Positions 48,570 through 60,650 of a stretch of 64,000 nt of DNA are shown here, piece by piece. The stretch comes from Sialis fuliginosa. Lineage: Eukaryota > Arthropoda > Insecta > Megaloptera > Sialidae. The position numbers were made by a program, and so were the translations under genes. A model generated the notes under the pieces. It was given only the letters and a program-made list of their open reading frames with translations. It ran no database searches and was not told the DNA's origin. Position 1 is the first letter of the stretch. The number at the start of each line of letters is the position of its first letter. Where the stretch lies: positions 7,442,501 through 7,506,500 of the forward strand of contig OY540819.1 in assembly GCA_961205875.1 (NCBI GenBank), written 5' to 3'.

Positions 48570-48699
48570 CTGTGTTTAGACCAGAAAGATACAAAATACA
48601 AAAACACGATATTTTTTGACATAAAAACCAACAAACCCTATTTATTTTTAAAAACGATAAACAACGTGTTGCCGTTTTGTCTATTTGGTCTAAACACGG
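48570..48699. mobile_element. small MITE, 130 bp
   Basis: CTGTGTTTAGACCAGAAAGA on the left faces CCGTGTTTAGACCAAATAGA on the reverse strand at the right. Internal CAAAA/TTTTG and ACACG/CGTGT words also pair. No clear target duplication. The plus frame 48567-48761 translates it and is not a gene. Confidence 0.5.
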
Positions 48700-51600
48700 A
48701 CATAAGATTTACCCGTGTTAAAAAATTAGATACAATATATTATTATAGCCCCTTAAGCTAATGTTCCCTAATTTACATAAATATAAAAAAAAAAATATAT
48801 AAATATAAAATATTCATTATATTGTATCAATTAATAAATTACCTCCACTTCAATAAACGTTTTAATTTAAATACATAATACGAATCTCGTTTAAAAAATA
48901 CACCACCCATCTTTATCGTACTACACGGAGCTAAAGTGAGAAAACGGTTAATGAAATATTTAATTTTGTGTTCCACTTGAGCAGTGTCACAGTTTTAGAG
49001 AAGCTGAATATTAGAGTCGTCTGGCTAGTCGCCTTTATACGTGTGCAGGCTATTTGCTATGCATTGCTCTAATAATATTAATTCTCTTTATTTTCAGTGA
49101 AATGAGTTTCACAGATTGCTAGATGTTTTTAATTTCAATTAGTATTATCGAATGTAGTAAGATTGTCAGTTTGAATTTCATTCAGGTATATATTGTAACA
49201 TGCTTGTTAAATGTAATTTAATCCTATAGTAAAACCTCGATTAAACGGATTTTAGGTTGAGATCAAATTATGTTATGTTTTAGTTTGTTTAAATCTTATA
49301 GTGCAAATTTATTTTATATTTTTAATTGCTTTAATTAAAACATATGTTAAGTTAAGGTTTCATTATTTGAAACAATATGCGAGGTCCTATTTTCTAATAG
49401 ATCCAACTACAGAAAACAATATTTTTTAGTTGTATATTTTTTATATTTAAATAAAAATTTTAAATCATATTGGATAATATCTATTCTGAATGTCAATTTT
49501 AGATAAATTAATGCAATCATTCGTTTTCGATTTCGCATTCGCTTTCACAAAATGAGTTAGTTTAATTAAATAAGCATATGTTATTTTTTCTATAAAATTA
49601 TGTTTATATAATTTCTAATAATGTTTATTATTATTTACACTCGGTACCAATTATATTTTGATGTGAACATTTGGTATAAGTAATCAGAAATTTTACAGCC
49701 TCTTAAATCAAATCAAATGTTTCCTATATTATATAAGCATACTTATTTTTATATTAAATAAAAATCCTAAATAAATATCGCGACAATAAATTTGTAAATA
49801 ATAGCCGTATTATGAAATATTTATTTACGAACATTCTAATTTTAGCTAAATTTTATCAAGTCCGTCTAATAGGTTTATATGTTTAAAAATAACCTACTCG
49901 ACAGAGTATGTGAAAAATTAGCGGAAAAAGAAACACATGTAAGTATTTATTTAGGTATTAGTTATTCTTAAGATAATTTATTTTCTATTTAAAGAACGGA
50001 CATACGCAAAAACAACAAATAGTTAATGATTTTTTATGCAATGATCAGTATCAAAAAATAATCATCTAGATTATACTGATTTGTTTACTGAAAACTAAAA
50101 TGTATTGGATTTGTGTCTTCACTAGTTAAAATGCAATCTACAAGTTATATATTTAAATCATTTGAATGATCTTAGCTTGAAGTTCTAGGTTCCTCATCTA
50201 CTGGTTCAAAAGTTACCAATTCTTTGTCTTTTATTAATTTACACGTATTTTTATCATAAATGACTACTATGACTATCAGATTTTATTTAAAATCTAACCT
50301 GTGTTTTTACCAACTAAAATTCGATTTTTATATAAGCTCGAACAAGCCGATTTATCAAAATTCAAATAAGGTGAACGCACGTATTTCTGCCATCTTTAGA
50401 GATATTTTATATAACATTGGCAATTTAAATATCATCTTGATGCTGACAATGTCAATTAATTTCTCAGAATCTGTTTACTAAAATTAATAAGTTTAACATC
50501 TATAGAACAAATATTTATTGTTTTTAATAATAATTAAACCGGATTTATTTCAAAACGCACGAAGCTGAATTTGAACAAAATAAACGAATCATTAAAATTT
50601 AGTACCTATTATTAATATTTATATACAGAATGATTAACAACAATTGTAAAAAAACTTAAACATTTGATCGAGGACAATATTTTAAGCAAAAAATTATCCT
50701 GTATAAAAACAGTTTAAATGTTTAATTTGATAATCTATAAACGCACAGATATTAAATGATGCTAAATTTGTAAAAGTATTTAAATTGAACTATTTACAAA
50801 ACAAAATACAGGAATACGTTCGTTCACCTCACATATATTTTAATAATTTTTAATCATACATCTTGAAAATATAAATTGTTAGATTAGAAATGACTGAATC
50901 CAAGTATCATTCTTAAAAAGTAAAGGGTACATAAGTTAACTATATACGTATAGTAAAGAAAACTTAATTTTATACATTTTTCGATATAAACATCTGAGTA
51001 TAAATTTAATTTTAGAACTATTTTGAAATAGACGTAAAGAAAAATTAGCTACACTTGCTAAGTTCCATCATTTACATAAAATATTCCGTAAAACGTTAAT
51101 AAATAATAAAACGTAATCCGGCATGGCAAAAATAAGTTCATTGAGTATTTTATAAATTATATTTTTCAAGTGAGTGAAATGCTTTGAAATAATCAAAGCA
51201 CGATTATTTTGTACGTTACACATTAAAATTTAAAACAACAGTTTGTGTGATTTCATACATAAAAATGCACACTCAGTTTTTTTATAGCTGGAAAATTTTT
51301 CTCACTATGAAAAGGATTGAAAATAAAAATACCATTTCAGGATTTATGGCACGTATAGTCTGTGACAAAGACAAAAGTAATGTAAATCTGGATGCAATGA
51401 ACGATCGAAATCAATGTTTGAAATATTCACTTTAAGTGTATGTATAACAAAGTCAAATTAGATCCAGCTGACAAGAAACACAAATAATAAGAAGAAGAAG
51501 AACAAAGTCAAATTAATTTATACATTACTTAAAAACTTATTTTCTATTTTCACATGTTATTTTAGCCAAAAAATGGATATTTTAACTTTTTAACTATTTA

Positions 51601-52850
51601 GCAAAACGTTCTGAATTTTTTCTGAATATTATAGATAGGAATAACTTCACTTATACATCTTTAAAAATTACATTAGAATTTATCTTCGCTTACTAATGTA
51701 TTTATAACAAAATAAATGTTTTTTAAGTAATTTTTTTATTATTTCATTACAAATTGTGATCTTTGAAAAATGTGTTGTTTTTTGCGCTATCAAACTGTTT
51801 TTCTCTATATAAAAAAAACTTTATTTATAAATTGAAACAATATTTTAATTTAAACAGCTGTTAAATATTATTTACATTGTATCAGTCAACAATAAACCAA
51901 GATTCATGTTAAAATACTAATTATTGACAACCTTAAAACCGAGAGTCTCGATAAAACTTTCAAATAAAGTTGGTATTGTCTCTATCTCATGAAAATTCAA
52001 TTAATCTCGTAAAGTAGTTCTATTTTTAGCAAAATTAATGCGTATCTAATTAAAAACAGTAATATTAGTGTATTATAGTAATGCAAAATGTAATCTTTTT
52101 GAAATTTTTTTTGCAATATGCACTGATAATAAATCAAAATACATATACGTAAATATTTCCACAAATTCAAGAAATTTATACAAATGAAAATTACATATCA
52201 CTGTAATAAAAATAAATTTATAAAAAGGTGACAGTATATATGTATTTAAATGTTTGAAACCACTGTTTTAACGTATATCTATCTATTTCTGTTACAATAT
52301 GCTATACGTTTACACAAACGGATCAATATAGTATTTAGCAAAACAATAATACCGCAATATTTTGCAATTTTTACTCACGTTTACATTTTCATTAGAAGAG
52401 AAGCAATATTGTATCGTCCATGTTTGCTGTATCTAACATATGATTATTTCATTAATGCTATACTTTGTTGTATATATCATGTTAAGCGTTTATTTATGAA
52501 GTCATAATTCCTCAGTTTACGAAACGGTCGTTATAATAATTATCATATATAAACATAGTAACCTATTTTATAAGTAAAACATATGATAGGTGTTTTACAA
52601 CTCATGTTTAAATCATATTTGAAAGTATGTCGCAGTAGTACTTTCAAGAAACCAAAACGACTTACTTTAAAAAACAGTCGGTAAAATTGTTTTCATAAGA
52701 AAGTTATGGACTTTTGGTACAGTTTTATGAAAACATCAGATATCAAAATTTTAAAATCGATGAAATTGTACATGTTCAGAATTTTAATATTCCATATTTG
52801 ATACAAAAAAAAAATGCTTTAATGTTAAGATTGTATTTTTTAGTCTGTTT
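48700..52850. other. long AT-rich non-coding stretch
   Basis: About 4.1 kb with no supported gene or element. Frames at 50260-50481, 51247-51435 and 52250-52507 (plus) are AT-codon frames without signals. 51940-52015 has CGAGAGTCTCG and CTCGTAAAG words like the TAGGGCTGCAC family but no ends. Confidence 0.5.
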
Positions 52851-52933
52851 GTCTATCTGTCTGTCACCTCCTTCTATTTATAGAACCGTTTGAATTAGAA
52901 AGCTAAAATTACAGACCTGAATTATAAAAATAC
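52851..52933 (+). repeat. dispersed repeat relic, partner of 4825-4903
   Basis: TCTATCTGTCTGTC, CCTTCTAT, AGAAA/AGAAC, a TTAGAAAGCTAA block and GAATTATAAAAATA occur in the same order as at 4825-4903. Confidence 0.55.
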
Positions 52934-53374
52934 AATTTTATATTTTTTTCGCTGTTTCATTGGGGGGATGAGTTAACAATTTTTTTATTCAATCCCGACG
53001 ATTGGGGTCTGAAATTAAAGCTGACAATTAAAGGAATTTAAATATGTAAACGTTTTATTATTATGAAAACCTTCGTTTAGAAAAAATCGTAAAAAATTAT
53101 ATGTAAAATATTTATATATGTCTCCAAAAAACACGACTGCTTGACCTTTGACATGACATGATATCAACTTTATTTACAAGTTTCGTTGAGTTTCAATGAT
53201 TCACAAGATTCTGAAGATACAATGTATCTAAACAATTTTTATAGTAATAAGTTTAAACTAAAACAACTAGGTGAATGTATAACATTGAATTTTTATTACT
53301 GGAAAAACGGAGAAACTGTGGTTTTTAGTCACTTAAACTAAAAATATACACCTTAATCACAATAAAACAATGTC

Positions 53375-53418
53375 ACTCGACACGTGTTTCGACTTCACAA
53401 GAAGTCCTCATCAGGAGC
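53375..53418 (-). ncRNA. hammerhead-like ribozyme, minus-strand copy
   Basis: Mirror copy in the left arm: CTGATGA on the minus strand (plus 53408-53414 TCATCAG), GAAA at plus 53387-53390, and GTC before the predicted cleavage site. Sequence identical to the plus-strand copy in this part of the arm. Confidence 0.45.
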
Positions 53419-53457
53419 CTAACAGTTCCAGACTCTGTTATAAAAATAAACTGTTAG

Positions 53458-53501
53458 GCTCCTGATGAGGACTTCTTGTGAAGTCGAAACACGTGTCGAG
53501 T
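53458..53501 (+). ncRNA. hammerhead-like ribozyme, plus-strand copy
   Basis: Core CTGATGA at 53462-53468; stem II GACTTC/GAAGTC (53470-53475, 53480-53485) closed by TTGT; GAAA at 53486-53489; a two-pair stem III (A-U, C-G) with loop ACGT; then GTC, with predicted cleavage after C53497. Stem I pairs GCTC (53458-53461) with GAGT (53498-53501), including one G-U. This is the type I order with a very short stem III, as known for Penelope-like elements and retrozymes, which often need dimers to cleave. Odd point: one extra G (53469) between CTGATGA and stem II relative to the consensus, which may weaken activity. Confidence 0.5.
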
Positions 53502-53567
53502 GACATTGTTTTATTGTGGTTAAGGTGTATATTTTTAGTTTAATTGAATTTTTATATCTAAAAATAA

Positions 53568-53715
53568 TAGAATTCGCACGAGACTTTTGGTATCATTCTC
53601 GGTTACGTATACGAGATAAGATTTATATTTTCACGAGACAATATAATTAGTTATAATTCCTAGACGAAACGAGACTTAAGAGAATTTAATAATATAAAAC
53701 TAGGTTTATGCCCTA
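53568..53715. mobile_element. TAGGGCTGCAC-family MITE, decayed copy
   Basis: 148 bp. Left TAGAATTCGCACGAGACTTTT resembles the family end TAGGGTTTCAC...GAGACTTTT; the right end on the reverse strand is TAGGGCATAAACC. Internal TCTCGTG and CGAAACGAGAC words recur as in the copy at 17881. Diverged, so tentative. Confidence 0.4.
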
Positions 53716-54234
53716 ATAGAAATTTAAAATAGTCTATTAAAATGAAAAATTATAGCCTGTTTAATAAATTAAATTCTAATACAAAACATTTTATTTTTAT
53801 AATAGTGCTAAAATTATTTCCTTCCTCTTTTCATTACTTTATTCTACTTTTCACATCAACCATATTTACAAAAACTAAATGTCAAAATAGCGTCCATTAT
53901 GTTAAAGAAATGTGAAAAATGTGTTATTTCCGTGAGCGAAAGAAAAATACAAGTTTTCTTTAATGAATATTTTGGCATAAAACATTGTACTTGATTCTTG
54001 TTTACACAAACCTGAGCAATTAATGTGATACGCCATTGCTACTCTTTGTTTATTATTGTCAACGTAAACGAGAGAGGACTAAAAATACAACTTTTTGTCA
54101 CAAAATGACAGATTTTGATTAACTACATGTTTTGGTGAGAAAATTATTAAGTTATATATTATATGCCTAAAATAGTTCATAAAGTAATAAATATTTATAC
54201 ATTTTACAAGGTGTCTTAACGTCAACTCTCTTAA
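53716..54234. other. AT-rich non-coding stretch
   Basis: No gene or repeat recognised. Confidence 0.5.
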
Positions 54235-55067
54235 GGGGTTACATCTAATGTATTAATTAATTTTTTATCATTTTTTTATTGGCTTAAATGAACATCTTAA
54301 ATATTATTCGCGGATTTTTTTTTTTTAATTTTTAGAGCTCACTTTTCAAAGTATCTCTGAAGGAACGAAACAACCTAAATGGTAAAGTGGTGAAAAATGA
54401 ATAATAACGAGTATATGGTAATATAAATGGGTACTGTAATTCAGTCTCAATCCAAAACAGAAGCAATAAGCAACCGAAAACCGCCATAGTCTCGAAAAAA
54501 AGTCGGAACTAACATCGACGTTTACATGTAGTAAAACAGTTTTCAAACTTTAAACTCATTTTTATCAAAACCACGTTTTTAAAAACTGCGGAAAACATAT
54601 CTTGACCATTTTCCATCCGTTCGACATAAAATTTTAACTGTAAATTCTTAGATAGATTTAGTACACACGATTTTTACGATTGGTTAACAATTATGGTTTT
54701 TATAAACTATTTATTTAGAAGAGCCCTGAAGATGTTCACTGCAATGTATGACGAAACATTGGCCGATAAGACGACCAAACCGACGCGGCTTTCAAGATCC
54801 ATATTTAAGGTCGTTTTTTCATCAAAAAAGCGATTTTTGGTTCAGTGATACAAAATTTGCAAAAATCGACATTTTTTAATAATCGTGTGTAGTTTGATGG
54901 GAAAACTCATGTAAATAACAAGAAAATTTTTTTTGTTCTGGATTTTGATCCATGGAAGTTCTGTTTCCCGTAGTGGAGCTCATAACAAAAAAGATATTTT
55001 ATTATTAAAAAAAAAATTCTTTAAAAAAAGTCTCATTTTCCGAATTGACGATTAGATGTAACCCCCC
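54235..55067. mobile_element. GGGGTTACATC-ended element, copy 2
   Basis: About 833 bp from GGGGTTACATCTAATG to ATTAGATGTAACCCCCC, a 15-bp terminal inverted repeat. The left half matches 32568-33000. It includes the hammerhead-like insertion at 54714-54801. No target duplication is clear (left flank CTCTTAA, right AATCTGAA), partly because the right end runs into extra C. The minus frame 54346-54546 is not conserved in copy 1. Non-autonomous; superfamily not assigned. Confidence 0.75.
54714..54801 (+). mobile_element. hammerhead-like insertion in copy 2
   Basis: Sits at the same point of the host element as the insertion at 32995-33172, between TATTTA (54708-54713) and TATTTA (54802-54807). 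Contains CTGAAGA (54726-54732), a hairpin-forming segment, and GAAAC (54753-54757), then TTGGCCGATAAGACGACC and GCGGCTT. CTGAAGA satisfies the CUGANGA hammerhead core, but the GTH cleavage position and stem III are not clear. Compared with the other copy it lacks about 11 bp (ACACCCAGAAG) near the right end. Confidence 0.55.
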
Positions 55068-55520
55068 AATCTGAATTAATGAAAAGTTTAACTGTCAATA
55101 ACTATTCACTGATTAGGTACACATAGATGTACAACTCGGAAACAGTGACAAGTCACTGATTGATTGAAATCAATTTAATTGACTAATGTATTTAGTGACA
55201 ATAAATTTACAGATTATAAGTAACATAGGTAAACTTTTTCCAGTCTGATATTAATTAATTCTGATGAACAATGAATACTTTATATTTAATTTGGAAATAC
55301 GCTTCCCTAGTGAGAGGTTAATTTACTGATTCATCAATGACGGAATTAAAAATGGAAAATTGATACATAAACCTAAAAACACTAATTCAGATTTACAGAG
55401 TAATACTCAATGATATTAATAATCTAAATGTTATTTAGTATATTTAATTTGACAGCTCACATAGATGGATTGAAATGTATGTTTTCAAATAAATTATAAA
55501 GGACCCCGGACAAAATCAAT
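55068..55520. other. AT-rich non-coding stretch
   Basis: No gene or repeat recognised. Confidence 0.5.
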
Positions 55521-56047
55521 GTAAAAATTGGTTGAAACTGAAGTGTATTTGGGCTTAAACGGTCAGTTTTTTTAGTAATTCAGGTCAAAGGTTAAAAATT
55601 CAAATATCTGAAAAAATTAGAGTATAGTTAAATTAACTGAAACTAAAGTGATTTGATCAGTAAGTAACTTATGACATCATACTTTAGTCATAAGTAACTG
55701 ATCAAAAGTTTTTATAGGTACAAGATCCGAAAATGGCTAGTATTTTTTAGTTATTCTCTAGGTCAAAGGTTTTTTTTGGATTTTTTTTCTTTACCGAAGT
55801 GTAGATCCATAAGAAGCTCGATTCTAATATTTTTCTCTACATTCGGTTATAAAAGGATAATACGTTTTTAATATGTAGAATTTTGAAAAAAAGTTTACTG
55901 AACCCATAACCTGTTAATACATACATAATCCTAATTTTTGACTCTGAATAATTAAGAAAATGACAATTTTTAGACCTTGTGTCCATAGCTACTTTTATCA
56001 GCAGGCCAGAAACTACACTATACTTCAGTTACAACCAATTTGACTGT
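55521..56047. repeat. weak inverted-repeat element with central hairpin
   Basis: AAATTGGTTGAAACTGAAGT at 55526 faces, on the reverse strand, AAATTGGTTGTAACTGAAGT from about 56043, 19 of 20 identical. Near the middle a second hairpin pairs TTTGATCAGT and ACTTATGAC (55652-55673) with GTCATAAGT and ACTGATCAAA (55688-55707). AGGTCAAAGGTT occurs twice (55583 and 55760). Probably an old fold-back element; no target duplication found. Confidence 0.5.
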
Positions 56048-58119
56048 ACCCTAATTTACATTAGTTTTGTGTGTTTGTGAGCTCTTTCAAATAAAACTAT
56101 AGATAAACTTTAACAACTTATTTATGGAATATTTTCGAGACTATCGATGTCCGTAAAAGAGTTGGGTAAGGAGAAATATAACTTTTTTGGCCAATGATCT
56201 AATTCAATTAATATTAAACGATATTAAAAAAAATTTTAAATAAAATATAGTATTTGTAATTTAAAAAAGATAAATTTATGACAAAGGTGTTGGTAGAATT
56301 CATGCACGAAAAAGAAACACGTAACAATAAAAATAATTTGACATTAATTTGAGATCTCGTTTAAATTGAAATTGAACTTGAAAGGTAATGCAAAAATTAA
56401 CTTATAAGAATTCTAAAAATAAATTATTGATAAAAGGAATATTTTTTTACAAAGTATTATACATTTTTTATCGACTATTTAAAAATATGTTGATGGTTAG
56501 AATATACATATTATGTAGATCATTTCGAATATTACATTTAAAATAGTATTCTCTAATATTAGCGAAAGAAAATCAATATACGAAACAGGAGAAATTATTG
56601 GTTACATCAATCAGTTGACCACATTGGCACAGAAATTGGAGAAAAAAGAACTAGCCCATAAACGATTAGTCTTCAGAGTGGTTTCGTGCGAAATTTTCCA
56701 AGTCCAATGACACAGAATACGTTTAAGGTTATTTCAAAGATATGAGATAAAAATAATAGTATGTTCACATTTAAAATTTGATAAGTCATAACCATAGTTT
56801 TTGTCTGTTGTTTGTTATAATTTTCGTAATACAAATAAGATAATTGTTTTAATTTCTGGGAGGCCAAGAGAATCTCAAATCACATGCTTATTAAATTGTA
56901 AATCATCCTAAAAGAGAGTAAATTATGTATACTATTCCAAAAACAATAGAATCAGGATAAATGTTTACAAAAGATACACTATAAAAACCTATGGGGTCCA
57001 TACATAATACATACATATATCAGTACACATGTTTGTATTCATAAAATGGGTTTCCATTATTGGTAACGTTGTGTTCTCTTTTATTTGTTTCGAAATGGCT
57101 ACATCGAACAATAACTCAAAACACACACAAAATTATATTTTACGTTATTAGCACTGATCCATTAAAAAACACTTCACATAATCTTCCAATAAAAATTTTT
57201 ACTTACAGCAAACTCATAAAGATATTTATATGTATGTTTTCGTAAATCAAACTTTATTATGTAACAATTTCTTTAGTATCGAGAAAACAATAATAATGCA
57301 CATAAAATACCTCGTTTGAATTGTTTATATAAAGGAATACTGATATTTTTATATATTTTTTTAATTATGTCTTCATATTTTAATATATTCAAACATGAAG
57401 CGTGATATTTAAATATTTTAATATCGTTCTGAAAGGTTATTTAACTTTTTTTTAATTAGATATCAAGGTTGAAATTATATATATTTTGATTTATTTTTAG
57501 TAATGCGATCAAAGCTACATTTCAAGTATTTTAATTATGTCAGTATATAATTCAAGTTTAAGATGTTTTTAGCTCTTTAAAATTACATAAATTTTCGATA
57601 ATTCATATAGGGTATATTTTTAAGAACATCTTTACGAAATAAAAAAAATTCTTAATTTATCAGTCGTTTTTTATTTCTTGGCAGTTAACAATCACATTTT
57701 TTTTAAATAAAGATTAGCTAATTTAGCAAATAAATAAAATTAATCTACCATTTCTTTTTTTATTTAGGCACATAAATAAATTTTTTGAATTAATTTTTAT
57801 TCGTTGAAAAAATTCACTTTCAAAGGCCAATTCATCCATGTCAGCACCAAAAAAAATCACTCCCAATAAAACTGCCAATAAAATTTAGCACCACATAATT
57901 TCGTTGTTAACCATAAATTTATAACAAACAATATATTCGAACTGAAACTGTTAAACTATAGTTTGCGACAACACGTCTTCTTAGCAGAATATTGGCAAGA
58001 TATCCTGAAGATAATAGCAGCATCACTTAAATCCGGTTCCAAAGTAAACACCATTCACTATCTTATTGAAAATTAATCGAGGTCTGTAACAGGATCACAG
58101 AACACATACACAAAAATAA
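56048..58119. other. AT-rich non-coding stretch before the CpG island
   Basis: No gene supported. A plus-strand acceptor-like TTTTTACTTACAG ends at 57209 but no open exon follows. If 58140 is a real donor, the 5' UTR exon would occupy some of 57960-58140. Confidence 0.45.
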
Positions 58120-58405
58120 CAATAACGGTGTGAACGACAGGTGAGTTGTCGGGAGCATTATTTGACCGCGCCGCGTCTAGGCGGGAAGGGCGACCGTCCG
58201 ACACCCATGGAGTCGTGCGGGTGCTCTAGGAGATGAGGCCCAACAGATGATGGAGCAGCTACTACACGGCCAACACTGTGTCAGACGGACCCACTGTGTG
58301 CACGTGGGGGGCACGGGTGTTGTCAGTCGATATTAAACCGGCGCCTCGTGTTCTAGCTAGGGCTGCCACGTATTTACTACACACACGTTGCTCCTAGTAG
58401 TACCG
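58120..58405. promoter_or_regulatory. CpG-rich island with splice donor; candidate promoter/5' exon
   Basis: About 285 bp with more than 20 CpG in a window where CpG is rare, for example GACCGCGCCGCGTCTAGGCG and AAACCGGCGCCTCG. A textbook donor ACAG|GTGAGT sits at 58140/58141 on the plus strand, and no equally good donor was seen on the minus strand, favouring a gene running rightward whose first exon ends here. A CACGTG E-box (58299) and TTGTCAGTCG, an arthropod initiator-like match (58319-58328), are present. No long open frame on either strand: the longest is about 30 codons. Role inferred from composition; alternatively a fragment of a GC-rich insertion. Confidence 0.45.
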
Positions 58406-60263
58406 TCGTGTTTATCTTTTATCCACAGTTCCAAGACAAAACATAGTTCTCGAGAAAGCAAAATTTTTAGGTTTTTTTTTATTAATCTTAAAAGTAATTT
58501 TTTATTCATGAGAAACCGGAAAAATTTCATGGCATAAAAAAGTAAACATTAATAAAATTATTTATTTTAATTCATTTTTAATTCCAGATATGGAACTTAA
58601 GTATCCATATAAGTAAAAATCTCTTCATATACGAGACACTCAGTGCCAAAATAGCTTAACCCCAAAATTCTCAAACTGAGAAAAACAGATTTTTAAAAAT
58701 GAGAAAAAAAATGACAAAAACCACTTGTGTAGCAATTAAATAGCTTCATTGTATTCGACAGGAATTTTTTGTTCAATTTTATTCAGATGCAATAGTGGGC
58801 GTATATCACGCAGCTTTTTAGTATCTAAAAGTAATTTTGACCTGCTGCTTAGACCGTTTTGGTATAAAAGTTTTTATGAAAAAAAGGGTTTGTATTTTTT
58901 TTGGCTTAAAACGCTTAGGCCGTTTAGTTTCTTAAAAATTGGAAAATTTTGGTTAAAACGGTGTGTAAAGATTTTGTTTTTTTTTTCTTCAAAATGTGGG
59001 TTACGCTGTTTTGGCGCTGAAGCTTATTGAAAAACAATTAATGTAATTTTTATTTCACAAATAGAAAGATTTGAAAATAATGTTTACACATATACTCAAA
59101 CTAATGTAACTAGAAAACTATGCCATTTATTCTATACATACATATAGAAAAAAATAATTACGAATTCCATGTGAAAAAATGAAATTAAATTCAGAAATAA
59201 ACTATTTTTTTTATTATTTCCCAAAATTGAATTTCTTAAGAATACAAATAATTTTTCGAAAAGGAACACTTGTTTCAACACAAAGTGTTAATGTTTTGTT
59301 TTCCATTACAATTTTACGTATTTTGATTACCCCTTGAACTAAGTTTTGGAGATTGATCTAGAGTTTGTTCAATGATTGATAAATCATGATATTGGACAAT
59401 GTTTAGTAACTTTTAAACCTTTTCCTGATCCATTTCTCCATCTAGCATCTGTTGAGTATATTATAAGATATACAATAATTGAATTCCAACATAGTACAAA
59501 GTATTTAAAAAGTAAAGATTTTAAAAAAATTATGATAATTAATTTAAATTATTACGAAGTAAAATTTAAGTAAAACTAATACTTTGTAAATATATAATTA
59601 AAGTTAATAAACTAAATAATTATCCTTCTTAACGAAATTTATTTTACGTGCCTTGTTTAATCAAATTTATTTAGAATTAAAATGTATTAAAAATATTTTC
59701 TTAGAATTTATATAATCTATACCTACAGGTTTATTGTAAATATATTTGCAAAATTAGAATAATAATATTGATCACTGAAATAACTAGCACAACTTCCGTT
59801 CTATACACAAGACATCAATTTATAATTATATACTTTTGATCATGAAAATAATAACCAAAATAAAAAAAACTAACACATAAATGTCAATGGTTTTTTAACT
59901 AATGTAGAACAAATATTTTAATGCCGGGTATTATAAAGATCTTTATCTAGAATAAAACCTTTTTACAAGATACTGAACAGTGTGTATAATTAAAATAATT
60001 CATAGACAACTTAACACAGATGTCAATCATATAGAAAATAAACTCCTAATAGAGTATTTTGGTTATATGTATTTTCATTTAAATCAATTCTTTATAATAC
60101 TGGGTTGTCTGACAAAAAAAAACTTAAGAAATATACATCCAGAAACCTAAATTCATTAAAACAATCCCTATTTTACTTCAAAATTGCATTAAACAGACCA
60201 TGGTATTGATACACTACATCGATATTGCAAATATCTTGCCACCCCTAGTCTGTGATACGCGAC
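58406..60263. other. AT-rich non-coding stretch
   Basis: No gene. The 93-codon plus frame at 58749-59030 is F/K/L-rich, carried by T-runs, with no motif. A plus frame at 59376-59573 is similarly unsupported. Confidence 0.5.
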
Positions 60264-60650
60264 GCTGCAACCATTTCCTTCTAACACACGCCGACGCCTA
60301 TACATCTCTCACTCGTGTCGGAAAATGCAATGTCAGTGTATCTTATTTTAACATGTGGATATTGGTTTTAATGTCTCGTTTGCGTAAGTGCCTCTCGATT
60401 GGTTTGAATGTTTGTGTGTCTTATTTTAACTAACGAAAATTGATTCTGATCTCTTCGTTGAACGTATGCCATCCTCTCCACGTGGTTTCCATACGTCTTA
60501 CTCTAATTTCTTATATACAGATTTACTATCTTCTTTGAGTGCATGCCTTCAAATGCACGTGGTTTTGTTTTATCTTATTTTAACATATAGTATTCAGAAT
60601 CATCGTCCTCTTTTGATGCACGGTTCAGTGATGTGTTTTCTGCATTTTCT
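60264..60650 (+). repeat. decayed tandem repeat, period about 77 bp
   Basis: Unit starts TCTTATTTTAAC at 60341, 60419, 60496 (TCTTACTCTAAT) and 60573, giving spacings of 78, 77 and 77. In each unit a TCTC/TCTT-TTG block follows 31-33 bases later, then GTGCC/ATGCC, then an ACGTGGTTT-like word. A weaker copy seems to precede (from about 60264). Because 78 is divisible by three, the units produce long plus frames (60200-60433, 60466-60663) rich in S, L, H and C that are not genes. Confidence 0.65.

Larger units (their letters stand above)
53297..53542. mobile_element. short retroelement-like insertion with inverted hammerhead arms
   Basis: 246 bp flanked by a perfect 13-bp direct repeat ATTGAATTTTTAT (53284-53296 and 53543-53555). 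After a 36-bp unique left segment, two 94-bp arms (53333-53426 and 53450-53543) are inverted copies with a single mismatch, around a 23-bp loop. Each arm contains a hammerhead-like core (separate entries). A long variable-size target duplication and an inverted partial-copy layout suggest a retroelement of Penelope-like or retrozyme type rather than a cut-and-paste element. No protein is encoded. Confidence 0.7.

Noticed and set aside
58749..59030. 93-codon plus-strand frame
   Set aside because: Driven by T-runs (F/L/K-rich) with no motif, donor or acceptor.
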